Positions 17,783 to 26,945 of a stretch of 64,000 bases of DNA are shown here, piece after piece. The notes beneath the pieces are model-generated. The model was given only the letters and a program-made list of their open reading frames with translations, ran no database searches and had not been told where the DNA came from. The first letter of the stretch is position 1; the number at the start of each line of letters is the position of its first letter. Origin of the DNA: Achromobacter pestifer (GTDB taxonomy: Bacteria > Pseudomonadota > Gammaproteobacteria > Burkholderiales > Burkholderiaceae_B); contig NZ_CADIJX010000001.1 in the NCBI RefSeq assembly GCF_902859625.1, forward strand, positions 124,001 through 188,000. Reading direction: 5' to 3'. Made by a program: the position numbers and the translations under genes.

Positions 17783-18900
17783 AACCGATGCCGCATGCCG
17801 AGGTTCACGCCGAACTGGTTCTTGCCCGGTTCGACGTTGGCGCCGTACTTGCCGCCCAGCAGGCTCAAGGACGATTTGTCGTCGTTGATCGCGTAAGCCG
17901 CGACGGCATACAAGGTGGTGCGCTTGGACAGGTCGTATTCGTTGCCCAGCACGATCATGGTCGACTTCTGGCCCGAGCCGGCGGCTTGCACTGCCGGGCA
18001 CACGCTGTTGTTCATGTCATCGCAGACGGCATCGTCCAAGTGATAGACGGCCGCTGACAGCCGCACATTGCCTTGCGGCTTGTAGGTGGCGCCCAGCCAG
18101 GTCATGTTGTTCTTGTAGTTGCGCTGCGTCAGCTTCTGCTCCAGCCAGCGGTAGCCGGCGTAGAGCTTGAAACCGTCAAAGTCGTAGGACAGGCCGGCGA
18201 CGATGCGGTCCTCGCGGTTGTCGCTATTGGCGCCGGCCTTGGGTTTGTCCGCGTTCTTCGAGTGATACAGCAGGCCGGCGTCCAGGCCGCCCGACTGATA
18301 GCGCAGGCCGCCGCCCACCATGCGTCCCAGCGTCTTGTCGCTGAAGGACTGCTCGTTGTTCCAGCCAAAACTGTAGTAGCCGCCGATCGAAACGGGGCCC
18401 AGCTTGCCCACGTACATGACGGCGTTGTCGGTGCGATCCGAGAACGCGGCATCCGGGCGCTTGATCGAGAAGTTGGCGTTGTCGAACGGGTTGTACTTGC
18501 TCATCCATTCGATCATCAGCGTGTTGTGGCGGCCCAGCGTCAGGCGGCCCAGGCTGTTGCTGGAGAGGCCGACGTAGGCTTGGCGGCCGAAGAGGCGGCC
18601 GCCTTGCAAGGTGTTGCCGTTGTCGGAGTCAAAGCCATTTTCAAGAACGAAGATGGCAGAGGCGCCATCGCCCAGGTCTTCGGAGCCCTTGAGGCCCCAG
18701 CGCGATCCGCTCAGGTTGCCGGTGCTCAGGCTGGTTTTGCTATTGCCGCCGGGTCCGTTGCTGACGTATTGCAGGCCGGTGTCGATCAGCCCATACAGCT
18801 GGACCGACGTGGTGGCGGGGGCGGCCTGCACAAGGGCGGGGGCCAGTTGGAAGACGGACAGGCAGGCGCCAGCCGCCGCGATGCGGAGAGTCGATTTCAT
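17779..18900 (-). CDS. Outer-membrane porin (Burkholderiales trimeric type)
   Basis: 373 residues with a signal peptide cleaved after about ALVQA, first strand [15 protein letters not shown], the conserved [18 protein letters not shown] and [11 protein letters not shown] segments, and a final Phe (MRHRF) needed for outer-membrane assembly. It forms a 16-stranded water-filled channel. It is the first gene of the minus-strand transcript that continues into the ABC importer, suggesting the channel admits the same solute. It is preceded by a leader region of about 80 bases facing the Lrp gene. Confidence 0.92.
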   Translation of the reverse strand: MKSTLRIAAAGACLSVFQLAPALVQAAPATTSVQLYGLIDTGLQYVSNGPGGNSKTSLSTGNLSGSRWGLKGSEDLGDGASAIFVLENGFDSDNGNTLQGGRLFGRQAYVGLSSNSLGRLTLGRHNTLMIEWMSKYNPFDNANFSIKRPDAAFSDRTDNAVMYVGKLGPVSIGGYYSFGWNNEQSFSDKTLGRMVGGGLRYQSGGLDAGLLYHSKNADKPKAGANSDNREDRIVAGLSYDFDGFKLYAGYRWLEQKLTQRNYKNNMTWLGATYKPQGNVRLSAAVYHLDDAVCDDMNNSVCPAVQAAGSGQKSTMIVLGNEYDLSKRTTLYAVAAYAINDDKSSLSLLGGKYGANVEPGKNQFGVNLGMRHRF

Positions 18901-18983
18901 AAACGAAGTCCTCTTTGGGATTCAATCGGAATCGACACTCTAGGGACGTGTTGCTACACGTCGATGACACGCGCGGCAGCGAT

Positions 18984-19463
18984 CTACAGATGCAGTTTGG
19001 TCGACGACTTCACTTCATGCATCGACAGCGTGCTAAGCAATTCCTTCACGCCGGGCAGGGTGCGCAGGCGGTTGCGCACGAATTCGGAGTAGGCGTCGAA
19101 ATCGCGCGCCACGATGTGCAGCAGGTAGTCGTGCTGACCGGTGGTGTTGTGGCAGGCCAGCACTTCGGGCATGGCGGCCACGGCGGCTTCAAAGGCATGG
19201 CACAGCTTTTCGGTGTGGTTTTCAAGCGAAATGCTGACGAACGCCACCACGCCCATGCCCAGCGCGCGGCGGTCCAGAATGGCTTGGTAGCCACGAATGA
19301 CGCCGGTCGTCTCCAGCCGCTTCAATCGCTTCCAGCAGGGCGATGCCGACAGCGAGACGCGCTCGGCCAACTCCGCGTTGCTTAGCCGGCCATCTTCTTG
19401 AAGGATTTTCATGATTTTCCAATCGATCGCGTCAAGTTGATGTAACAAGGAAGTGTCTTTCAT
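18984..19463 (-). CDS. Lrp/AsnC family transcriptional regulator
   Basis: 159 residues. The N-terminal helix-turn-helix is characteristic (LDAIDWKIMKILQEDGRLSNAELAERVSLSASPCWKRLKRLE), followed by the RAM/AsnC ligand-binding domain (ALGMGVVAFVSISLE, VLACHNTTGQHDYLLHIV). Such proteins form octamers and respond to amino acids. It is divergent from the PLP-dependent sulfur amino-acid enzyme at 19642, which is its probable target; direct repeats in the shared upstream region could be its sites. Confidence 0.92.
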   Translation of the reverse strand: MKDTSLLHQLDAIDWKIMKILQEDGRLSNAELAERVSLSASPCWKRLKRLETTGVIRGYQAILDRRALGMGVVAFVSISLENHTEKLCHAFEAAVAAMPEVLACHNTTGQHDYLLHIVARDFDAYSEFVRNRLRTLPGVKELLSTLSMHEVKSSTKLHL

Positions 19464-19479
19464 GAATCTGTTCTATTGA

Positions 19480-19531
19480 GAAACAATATTTCCCATTATC
19501 CAGGTCTTGTGACTGAAATGGAAAGAATATT
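19480..19531. promoter_or_regulatory. Direct repeats between lrp-like gene and PLP enzyme gene
   Basis: GAAACAATATT (19480-19490) and GAAAGAATATT (19521-19531) are the same site with one change, 41 bases (about four helical turns) apart. They lie in the AT-rich region between the divergent genes. Spacing by whole turns suits Lrp octamer wrapping. Function inferred. Confidence 0.38.
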
Positions 19532-19641
19532 GGGTTGGTCCACGCCCATACTGCAAGACATCCCAAGGCGGCCGGCGCTATCGTCATTGAATGCGGAACG
19601 CGCCTGCCCGGTTGGCTGGAACCCAGAGAAAGAGGCACACC

Positions 19642-20925
19642 ATGACGTATTCGACGTATCACAAGAAAGAGTTTTTTGGCCGTCCCCTGCATGCCGAGAC
19701 GCAGATGATGTCGTATGGCTACGACCCCTTCCTGTCGGAAGGCGCGGTCAAGCCGCCGGTGTTCCTGACCTCGACATTCGCCTTCCGTTCGGCCGAGGAC
19801 GGCGCCGCCTTTTTCGATCTGGTGTCCGGGCGCAAACCCTTGCCCCAGGGCGAGTCGGCCGGCTTGGTGTACAGCCGTTTCAACCATCCCAACCTGGAGA
19901 TCGTGGAAGACCGGCTGTCCTTGCTGGACGGCTCGGAGGATGCCGCCGTGACGGCGAGCGGCATGGCCGCCATCAGTGCGGTGTTGATGGCTTTTCTGCG
20001 CCCCGGCGACCAACTGGTGCAATCGCTGCCGCTGTATGGCGGCACCGAGACCCTGATCGCGAAGATCTTTCCGGAATGGGGTATTGGTTCGCATCCGATC
20101 CAGGACGGGCTGTCGGCTCAGAACATGCGCGCGGCGCTGGAAGCGGCTGCGACCAAGGGCCCGGTGCGCGTGTTCTATGTCGAGACGCCAGCCAATCCCA
20201 CCAATTCACTGATCGATTTTGAAGCCATGAAGAACGAGCTGGATGCGTTTGAAACGCGCCATGGCTACCGGCCGATTTCGGTGTGTGACAACACGCTGCT
20301 GGGCCCCATCTTCCAGAAGCCCGCCGAACACGGGGTGGACCTCTGCGTGTATTCGCTGACGAAGTACGTGGGCGGCCACAGCGATCTGGTGGCGGGCGCC
20401 GTCACCGGCACCAAGGATCTCATCAAGAAGGTGCGCTCGATCCGCAGCGCCTTCGGTTCACAGCTGGATCCGCATTCATGCTGGATGATCACGCGGTCAA
20501 TGGAGACCGTGGTGCTGCGCATGAAGCAGGCGGCGCGCACGGCCACCAAGGTCGCGCAATGGCTGGCGGGCAACCCCTACGAAAAAGTGCGGATATTCCA
20601 TCCGGAGATGATCGCAGACCGCACCTACCAAGAGGTCTACAAGCGCCAGTGCACGGGACCAGGCTCCACCTTCGCCTTTGTGCTGGAAGGCGGGCGCGAA
20701 CGGGCCTTCCGCTTTATCAACGCGCTGCACCTGTTCAAGTCCGCCGTCAGCCTGGGGGGCACGGAATCGCTGGTTTGCCATCCCGCGTCCACCACGCATT
20801 CGGGCGTGCCCGCGGCGGAACGTGATGCGGCGGGCGTGTCGGAAGGGCTGATCCGTATTTCGATCGGACTGGAGCATGAAGAGGATCTGATCGCGGACAT
20901 GGACAACGCTTTTCGCAAGCGCTGA
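19642..20925 (+). CDS. Cys/Met metabolism PLP-dependent enzyme (cystathionine gamma-synthase / methionine gamma-lyase family)
   Basis: 427 residues from ATG 19642. The PLP Lys is Lys241 in VYSLTKYVGGHSD; the family segments VYSRFNHPN, ASGMAAIS, VETPANPTNSLID and the C-terminal SLGGTESLVCHPASTTHS are clear. Members make cystathionine or degrade methionine/homocysteine to an oxo acid, thiol and ammonia. The slightly longer N-terminus (YGYDPFLSEGAVKPPV) and divergent Lrp regulator favour a catabolic gamma-lyase-like role, but substrate cannot be read from sequence alone. Confidence 0.88.
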   Translation: MTYSTYHKKEFFGRPLHAETQMMSYGYDPFLSEGAVKPPVFLTSTFAFRSAEDGAAFFDLVSGRKPLPQGESAGLVYSRFNHPNLEIVEDRLSLLDGSEDAAVTASGMAAISAVLMAFLRPGDQLVQSLPLYGGTETLIAKIFPEWGIGSHPIQDGLSAQNMRAALEAAATKGPVRVFYVETPANPTNSLIDFEAMKNELDAFETRHGYRPISVCDNTLLGPIFQKPAEHGVDLCVYSLTKYVGGHSDLVAGAVTGTKDLIKKVRSIRSAFGSQLDPHSCWMITRSMETVVLRMKQAARTATKVAQWLAGNPYEKVRIFHPEMIADRTYQEVYKRQCTGPGSTFAFVLEGGRERAFRFINALHLFKSAVSLGGTESLVCHPASTTHSGVPAAERDAAGVSEGLIRISIGLEHEEDLIADMDNAFRKR

Positions 20926-20977
20926 CCAGCGCGGCGCGGCGATGCCGAGACGGCGCCGCGCCGCCGCGCCAGCCGCG

Positions 20978-22489
20978 TTACGCCGGACGGCGCGTACGGT
21001 TCAGCAGCACGAAGATGGCGGTGGCCAGCAGCATGACCGTGGCCGTGGCGATCACGGCCGCGTAGCCCGTGTCGAATGCCGACTTGGCCACGTGCGTCAG
21101 CGTGGCCGCCAGATCGGCCGGCAGACGCTCCGCCACGATCAACGCTTCGTCCAGGCTGTCGCGCGCCATCGCAGCCTGGGAAACGCCCGTGGGCACGTCC
21201 AGCGTTTGCGCATAGACGCCGGTCAGGATCGACCCCATCAGCGTTACGCCCAAGGCGCCGCCCAGCTCATAGGACACCTCTTCGATCGAGGCGGCCATGC
21301 CGGCGCGTTCGGGCGTGGCGCTTTGCATGATGGAGCTGGACGCCGCCGTCATGGTGGCGCCGATGCCCACGCCCAGCACGCTCAGGCTGGCCATCTGCGC
21401 CATGAACGACCCGTCATAGCTCAGCAGGTAGCCGCCCATGCCGGCAGCGGATGTCGCCAGCGCCAGGAACATCAGGCGGGTGCCGGCCATGTATCCCAGC
21501 AGCCAGCCCGCCAGCGGGCCGGCGATGAAGGCAGCCACTGGCAAGGGCAGGATGAAGAGCGCGGCCTGGATGGGCGACATGCCCAGCACCAGTTGCAGGC
21601 GCTGGCTGAACACCAGTTCCATGCCGAACAAGGCAGCGCCTGCGAACAACGCGGCGGCGACACCTGAACTGAACGTGGCGTTGCGGAAGATGGCGAAGTC
21701 GATCAGCGGATACGGACGGCGGCGCTGACGCCGCACGAACACGGTCAGCACCGCCACGCCTGCCACGCAGGCCAGGCCGGCATGCAGCCACGATGTGGTG
21801 GCCTTGCCCAGTTCCTTCAATGCATAGGCGCAAAGGATCAGCCCGGCCATGACTTGCAGCGACCCGGCCAGATCCCAGGGCCGTGCGGCGCTGGGGTGGC
21901 TGGCCGGGATGTAGCGCCAGGCCAGCGGCAGCGCCAGCAGCACGATCGGCACGTTGATGAGGAATACCGAGCCCCACCAGAAATGCTCCAGCAGCACGCC
22001 GCCCACGACGGGGCCCAGCGCCGCGCCGCCGGACGCCACCGAGGCCCAGATGCCGATGGCGACGGCGCGCTCGCGCTCGTTCGCGAAGGTCAGGCGGATG
22101 ATGGACAGCGTGGCCGGCATCATCATGGCGGCGCCCACCGCCAGCAGCACGCGCGCGGCGATCAAGGCGGCCGCGCCCGGCGAGTAGGCAGCGGCCAGCG
22201 AGGCCACGCCGAAGACGGCCAGGCCCATCATGAACAGGCGCTTGTGCCCAAGCCGGTCGCCCAGCGTGCCCATGCCCAGCAGCAGGCCCGACACGACCAG
22301 CGCGTACACGTTCACGATCCACAACTTGGCGGACGCGGTGACGCCGAGGTCATGCGTGAGCCGGGGCAGGGCGGTGTACAGCACCGTCATGTCCACAACG
22401 ATCAATAGCAAGGCGATGGACACGATGGCCAGCACCAGCCAGCGGCGCGGGTCGGCCGTGGCGACAGCGTTCGTATAGGTCCGCTGCAT
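20978..22489 (-). CDS. MFS transporter, DHA2 family (SmvA-like multidrug exporter)
   Basis: 503 residues, about 14 membrane spans. The start (VLAIVSIALLLIVVDMTVL then LPRLTHDLG) and motif A (GTLGDRLGHKRLFMMGL), plus motif C-like GGAALGPVVGGVLLE, are typical of proton-driven quaternary-cation and dye exporters such as SmvA and LfrA. The ATG at 22489 has AGGAG at the right distance; an upstream ATG at 22603 is ignored because it lies across the operator region. A LysR gene faces it at 22634. Confidence 0.88.
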   Translation of the reverse strand: MQRTYTNAVATADPRRWLVLAIVSIALLLIVVDMTVLYTALPRLTHDLGVTASAKLWIVNVYALVVSGLLLGMGTLGDRLGHKRLFMMGLAVFGVASLAAAYSPGAAALIAARVLLAVGAAMMMPATLSIIRLTFANERERAVAIGIWASVASGGAALGPVVGGVLLEHFWWGSVFLINVPIVLLALPLAWRYIPASHPSAARPWDLAGSLQVMAGLILCAYALKELGKATTSWLHAGLACVAGVAVLTVFVRRQRRRPYPLIDFAIFRNATFSSGVAAALFAGAALFGMELVFSQRLQLVLGMSPIQAALFILPLPVAAFIAGPLAGWLLGYMAGTRLMFLALATSAAGMGGYLLSYDGSFMAQMASLSVLGVGIGATMTAASSSIMQSATPERAGMAASIEEVSYELGGALGVTLMGSILTGVYAQTLDVPTGVSQAAMARDSLDEALIVAERLPADLAATLTHVAKSAFDTGYAAVIATATVMLLATAIFVLLNRTRRPA

Positions 22490-22599
22490 AGTTCTACTCC
22501 TGTAAGGCGCTTGACACCCGGACGGCCGCCAACGTCGGAGGCGTCTGGTATCAAGGCCTGGCATTATCCATCTGATTATTTGCCTGAAAAAGTTTGATC

Positions 22600-22618
22600 C
22601 CATCTATAAAATAGATGG
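22600..22618. promoter_or_regulatory. Perfect dyad CCATCTAT/ATAGATGG upstream of LysR gene
   Basis: CCATCTAT (22600-22607) and ATAGATGG (22611-22618) form a perfect inverted repeat around AAA. A further half-site CCATCT occurs at 22568-22573. It lies in the divergent promoter region of the MFS exporter and LysR gene, just before the latter's ribosome site AGGAGG. Probable LysR or autoregulatory site. Confidence 0.5.
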
Positions 22619-22633
22619 ATAAAAGGAGGCGTC

Positions 22634-23509
22634 ATGCAATGGACCCTGGATCAACTTCGCCAATTCGTCGCGGCGGCGGAGGCTGGCTCGTTTTCAGCCG
22701 CGGCACGTGGGCTGGGCCGCGCGCAGTCCGCCGTCAGCACCTCGGTCGGCCTGCTGGAAGCGGACCTGGGGGTGGAACTGTTCGACCGGTCGCGGCGCAA
22801 TGCCACGCTGACGCCCGTGGGCGAAGTGATGCTGCAAGAGGCGCGCGAACTGCTGCGTCAGGCGGGCGGCCTGGATCAGCGGGCGCTGTCGTTCAGTGGC
22901 GGGCAGGACGCGCGGCTGGCCATTGCCTTGGATGAGGCCTTGCCCTATCAAGTGTTGGGCGCGCTGGTGATCGAATTGGCCGACCGTTTCCCGGCGTTGG
23001 AATTGACGCAATTGAACGGCACGGCGACCGAGGTGGCCGACTACGTGCAGCAAGGCCGTGCCAGCATCGCCTTTCACTTTGACCGGGGTGATCCAGGCAG
23101 CGCCTTCGCGCATCGCTATCTGGGCCATGTGGCGCAAGCCATTTTCGTGGCGTCCGGGCATCCGCTGGCGGCGTTGGCCGACGTGACGCGCAGCGATCTG
23201 GCGCGCTATCGGCAACTGGTCATGCAGATGGAGGGCGTGGCCGACGTGGTGCTGAGCCCGACGGTGTGGCGCACCGATAGCTTCTACAGCATCGCGGGCA
23301 TGGTGGCGGATGGCTTGGGCTGGGCGATCCTGCCGTTGAACATCGCGGAATACGAGAGCTTTCGCACCACGCTGACACGGGTGCCCTGCGCGGGCCTGTC
23401 GTTGCCGATGCTGTCGGTGCGGACCTTATGGCTGCAAGGCGCGTCGCTGAGCCCGACGGAAATCTGGTTGCAGCAGCGCATGGGGCAACTGCTGGGAGCC
23501 GGCGACTAG
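22634..23509 (+). CDS. LysR family transcriptional regulator
   Basis: 291 residues. The N-terminal helix-turn-helix (WTLDQLRQFVAAAEAGSFSAAARGLGRAQSAVS) is followed by VELFDRSRRNATLTPVGEV and a ligand domain. AAAAGGAGG precedes the ATG. Divergent orientation and the dyad at 22600-22618 suggest it governs the SmvA-like exporter at 20978-22489. It converges closely with the GntR gene, the stops being about ten bases apart. Confidence 0.92.
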   Translation: MQWTLDQLRQFVAAAEAGSFSAAARGLGRAQSAVSTSVGLLEADLGVELFDRSRRNATLTPVGEVMLQEARELLRQAGGLDQRALSFSGGQDARLAIALDEALPYQVLGALVIELADRFPALELTQLNGTATEVADYVQQGRASIAFHFDRGDPGSAFAHRYLGHVAQAIFVASGHPLAALADVTRSDLARYRQLVMQMEGVADVVLSPTVWRTDSFYSIAGMVADGLGWAILPLNIAEYESFRTTLTRVPCAGLSLPMLSVRTLWLQGASLSPTEIWLQQRMGQLLGAGD

Positions 23510-23519
23510 CCTGCGCGGT

Positions 23520-24206
23520 TCAACTGAGCAGGGCAGTGACCAAGTCGCCGCCGGCGTGATTGGCATCCGTGAAGTTCAGCGCCGTCTGGACGTGTTCCAG
23601 GTGTTCATCCATCAATGCGCAGGCGCGTTTGGTGTCGCCCGCACGGGCCGCTTCGATAAAGGCGTGATGTTCTTGCGATGAACAACTAGCATCGTGCGAG
23701 CTTTGATACAGCACGGTGATCACGGCGCTGCGCGCCGAGAGTTCGCGCAGCATGCCGGTCAGCACCGAATTGCCCACGGCTTCCGCCAGCAGAATATGGA
23801 AATGGCCCAGCAGGTGGTTGCGTCTCTGCACGTCGCCGCTTTCCAGCGCGCGGCGCTCTTCGGCCAGATGGGCGTCAATGCGGCGGTAGTCGGCGGCGGT
23901 GGCGTTTGCCACGAATTCCTTGGCCAGCGCGGCCTCCAGGATACGGCGCACGGCATAGACTTCGCGGGCTTCGTTCGCGTCCGGCTTGCTGACGAAGGCG
24001 CCCTTGTCGGGCACGATATTGATCAGCTTGTCCTTGGACAGCATCAACAGCGCGGCCCGGATCTTGGTGCGGCTGACCTTGTAGACGCGCGCCAACGCCT
24101 CTTCGCGTAATCGGGTGCCAGGCGGAAGCTTATGCGCCACGATGGCGGCGGCCACTTCCTTGGCGATATCGTCGGCGCTGGGGTCTAGCTGAACTTCCTG
24201 GGTCAT
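23520..24206 (-). CDS. GntR family transcriptional regulator, FadR/FCD subfamily
   Basis: 228 residues from ATG 24206. The N-terminal winged helix (ADDIAKEVAAAIVAHKLPPGTRLREEALARVYKVSRT) is followed by an all-helical FCD domain (VYAVRRILEAALAKEF, HLLGHFHILLAEAVGN, EHHAFIEAARAGD) with the His and Asp positions that bind a metal and carboxylate effector. It is downstream of, and on the same strand as, an M20 peptidase and a Bug receptor, suggesting that it regulates them in response to an organic or amino acid. Confidence 0.88.
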   Translation of the reverse strand: MTQEVQLDPSADDIAKEVAAAIVAHKLPPGTRLREEALARVYKVSRTKIRAALLMLSKDKLINIVPDKGAFVSKPDANEAREVYAVRRILEAALAKEFVANATAADYRRIDAHLAEERRALESGDVQRRNHLLGHFHILLAEAVGNSVLTGMLRELSARSAVITVLYQSSHDASCSSQEHHAFIEAARAGDTKRACALMDEHLEHVQTALNFTDANHAGGDLVTALLS

Positions 24207-24357
24207 TGGGGCGCGGCAGCGGCTGCCGGGTGGGGCAAAAATGTCATCGGATAACCAGTCTATCAAAAAGCCGAACAGGAAAGGCAGACATTTTTTGCAT
24301 ACAAGAATGCGGTGCAAATCAAGATGCGGTGCAAATCCCGCTCGGCTTTCCGGGCCG

Positions 24358-25761
24358 TTAGCGCGGGTGAAAGGCCGTCGGCTCGCAATGGCCCAGCGCG
24401 TCCAGCATCTGCGTCCATGCCCGCAGCCCCTGCGTGATCGACGACAGGCGGAAGAATTCATTGGGCGCGTGGACGTCTTCGTCGGGAAGATTGAAGCCAA
24501 ACATCAAGGTATCGATGCCCAGCATGTCCTTGAAGACCGAGGTGATGGGGACGCTGGCGCCCAGCCGCACATGGATCGGCTTGGGGCCGCCGGGCGCCTG
24601 GAGCACCGTTTCCGCCGCCGTCACCAGCGGATGGTCGGGAGCGAGCGTGGCGGCGGGCGATCCCGAGTTCGATGCCACAACGTCCAGGGTGCAGCCTGCG
24701 GGGCAGCGGGATTGCAGGTGCGTCAGCACCGACTGGATCACTTGCTCGGGATCTTGGCCTTCCACGATACGCACGGTCAGTTTGGCCTGGGCTTCGCAGG
24801 GGATGATGGTCTTCACGCCCACGCCGGTGTAGCCGCCCCACATGCCGTTCACGTCCAGCGCGGGCCGCAGGGTGATTCGTTCGCGCGGGCTGTAGCCCGG
24901 CTCGCCGTGCGAGGTGCCCGCCACGTCGGTGAAGAAGGCCGCTTCGTCGTAGGGAAACGCGGCGGTGTCCTGGCGCTGACGCGGCGTGGGGATCTCGGCG
25001 CCGTTGTGGAAACCCGGGACGGCGACGCTGCCGTCCTCGGCGTGCAGTGACGCCAGCAGGGTGGCCATCTCGTGCAGGGCGTTCCTGACGCCGCCGCCGT
25101 AGCGGCCGGAATGCAGGTCCTTCGATGCCGTGCGCAGCTTGACCTCCAACGCGGCATTGCCGCGCGCGCCGGTGTTGATCGTGGGTGTCGTGGCGCTGGC
25201 GCGGCCGCCGTCGGCCGACAGCACCGCGTCCGCGGCCAGCAGGTCCTGGTAGCGCTGGATCAGCGGGCGCAAGGTGGGGCTGCCCGTTTCCTCTTCGCCT
25301 TCGATGAACACCTTGATGTTCACCGGGCAGGCGCGCAACGTGGCCAGGTAGGCGAACACGACTTCGAGTGCGATGGTCGTCGACCCTTTGACGTCGGACG
25401 TGCCGCGCGCATAGAGGCGGTCGCCATCCTGTGTGGGTTCAAACGGCGGGGTGTGCCACAGTTCGATCGGATCAGCTGGCTGGACATCGTAGTGGCCATA
25501 GATCAGCAAGGTCGGACGGCCCGGCGCACCCATCCATTCGCCATACACCGCTGGCTCGCCGCCGCCGTCCAGCAATTGCACCTGCTGCAAGCCTTCCGCG
25601 CGCAGCCGTTCGCATAGAAAGCGGCGCGCTTCGTCCATGGATGACGCATAGGCGGGGTCGGCGCTGACGCTGGGGATGCGCAGGAACGTCTTGAGCCAGG
25701 CTTCGATCTGTGGCTGGCGGGATGCCAGATGGTTCAGGACAGGCTGGAGGGAATCGGTCAT
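24358..25761 (-). CDS. M20 family dipeptidase/deacylase
   Basis: 467 residues. The two-zinc site is visible: His90 and Asp92 in YGHYDVQP, Asp123 in GTSDVKGS, Glu156/Glu157 in EGEEETGSP, and a late His in EDVHAPNEFF. The length and the insertion for the dimerisation lid (HSGRYGGGVRNALHEM) fit the CNDP/PepV-like dipeptidase branch rather than ArgE or DapE. It hydrolyses a dipeptide or N-acyl amino acid in the cytoplasm. The Bug receptor gene lies 68 bases upstream on the same strand, so uptake and hydrolysis of the same compound is plausible. Confidence 0.87.
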   Translation of the reverse strand: MTDSLQPVLNHLASRQPQIEAWLKTFLRIPSVSADPAYASSMDEARRFLCERLRAEGLQQVQLLDGGGEPAVYGEWMGAPGRPTLLIYGHYDVQPADPIELWHTPPFEPTQDGDRLYARGTSDVKGSTTIALEVVFAYLATLRACPVNIKVFIEGEEETGSPTLRPLIQRYQDLLAADAVLSADGGRASATTPTINTGARGNAALEVKLRTASKDLHSGRYGGGVRNALHEMATLLASLHAEDGSVAVPGFHNGAEIPTPRQRQDTAAFPYDEAAFFTDVAGTSHGEPGYSPRERITLRPALDVNGMWGGYTGVGVKTIIPCEAQAKLTVRIVEGQDPEQVIQSVLTHLQSRCPAGCTLDVVASNSGSPAATLAPDHPLVTAAETVLQAPGGPKPIHVRLGASVPITSVFKDMLGIDTLMFGFNLPDEDVHAPNEFFRLSSITQGLRAWTQMLDALGHCEPTAFHPR

Positions 25762-25829
25762 GGAGGGGGTTCCTGATGGGACGGAAACCGGCGCGCGTGG
25801 AGCCGCGCGCCGTGATCGGGGCGTGCCGG

Positions 25830-26810
25830 CTATTCGCCGCGGAAGCCGCTGCGCCGCACCAGGTCGGCCAGACCGGCGGTCTGTTCGGCGTAGAAGGCAT
25901 CGCCTTCAGCCAGCGTTTGGGGCGCGAACAAGATCTTGCCCTGTGCTTCCAGCGTCTTGCGGGCAGCAGGGTCGCGGAGAGAAGCCTGTACCGCGGCATG
26001 CAGTTTCTGGACCGCCGCGGCCGGGGTGCCTTTCTTCACCAGGTAGGCCGTCCAGATGGTGTAGTTGAAGTCCTTCAAGGTGGCGCTTTCCTGCACGCTG
26101 GGCACGTCGGGCAGCGCCGCCAGGCGCTCCCGGTTCAGCGTGCCGATGATCTTCAAGCGGCCCTCGCGGCGCAGATCGTCGTAGTTCGCCTGGTACGGCA
26201 TGATGGCGAAATCAATCTGGCCGCCAGCCATGTCGGTGATCAACGGTGCGCCGCCGCGATACGGGATATGGGTCAGCGCGATGCCGGTGCGCTCGGCAAG
26301 CGCCGCGGTAATCAGGTGGATCATCGAACCCGCGCCGCCCGACCCATAGGTCAGCGGCACGCTGCGCTGGCGGGCCAGCGCAATCAGTTCATCGACGTTG
26401 GCCGCGCCCAGGTCCGCGCGCGTCACCACCACATAGGGCGAGGTGGCGACCGGCGCCACGAACTGGAAGTCTTCCGGCTTGTAGGTGACGGACTTGTTCG
26501 TCAACCCGGCCAGGATCAATTCGTTGGGCGACCCCTGGAACAGGGTGTAGCCGTCGGCCTTGGCATTCAGGACGCGATTGGCGCCCAGCGCGCCATTGGC
26601 GCCGCCCAGATTCTCCACCACGACCTGCGCGCCTAGCGATTTCGATATTGGCCCTTGCACGGCGCGGGCCGTGATGTCGCTGGCCGCGCCCGCCGGATAG
26701 GGCACCAGCAGGGACACGGGACGGACGGGATAGTCCTGCGCCTGCGCCGGGGCGCCTACGCTCAGGCCGGTCAGCAGCGCAACGGCGGTAATCATCAGAT
26801 TCTTTTTCAT
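25830..26810 (-). CDS. Bug family tripartite tricarboxylate transporter substrate-binding protein
   Basis: 326 residues with a signal peptide (MKKNLMITAVALLTGLSVGAPAQAQ cut near AQA), then YPVRPVSLLVPYPAGAASDITAR, the hallmark of Bug receptors, and VVVENLGGANGALGA. These periplasmic proteins bind carboxylates or amides for TTT-type importers, but no TctA/TctB membrane genes adjoin it, as is common in Bordetella and Achromobacter. Start ATG 26810 is selected by the signal peptide. It leads the M20 peptidase gene. Confidence 0.9.
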   Translation of the reverse strand: MKKNLMITAVALLTGLSVGAPAQAQDYPVRPVSLLVPYPAGAASDITARAVQGPISKSLGAQVVVENLGGANGALGANRVLNAKADGYTLFQGSPNELILAGLTNKSVTYKPEDFQFVAPVATSPYVVVTRADLGAANVDELIALARQRSVPLTYGSGGAGSMIHLITAALAERTGIALTHIPYRGGAPLITDMAGGQIDFAIMPYQANYDDLRREGRLKIIGTLNRERLAALPDVPSVQESATLKDFNYTIWTAYLVKKGTPAAAVQKLHAAVQASLRDPAARKTLEAQGKILFAPQTLAEGDAFYAEQTAGLADLVRRSGFRGE

Positions 26811-26873
26811 GGCATTCCCCTTGTGATGGATCCGAGTGCTGGATGGGATGCTAGAAGCCGTCATTTCATCTGT

Positions 26874-26923
26874 CCAATCGATTGATTGGCTGATTACAAT
26901 GCGTTTTATGCATGATTCATGCA
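26874..26923. promoter_or_regulatory. Two dyads in the Bug/LysR divergent promoter region
   Basis: CCAATC-GATT-GATTGG (26874-26889) and TGCATGA-T-TCATGCA (26909-26923) are both perfect inverted repeats. They lie between the Bug gene start (26810) and the LysR start (26946). The second is just upstream of the LysR start codon and may be the autoregulatory site. Confidence 0.42.
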
Positions 26924-26945
26924 GGCAATCCATCAGGCCGGGACG

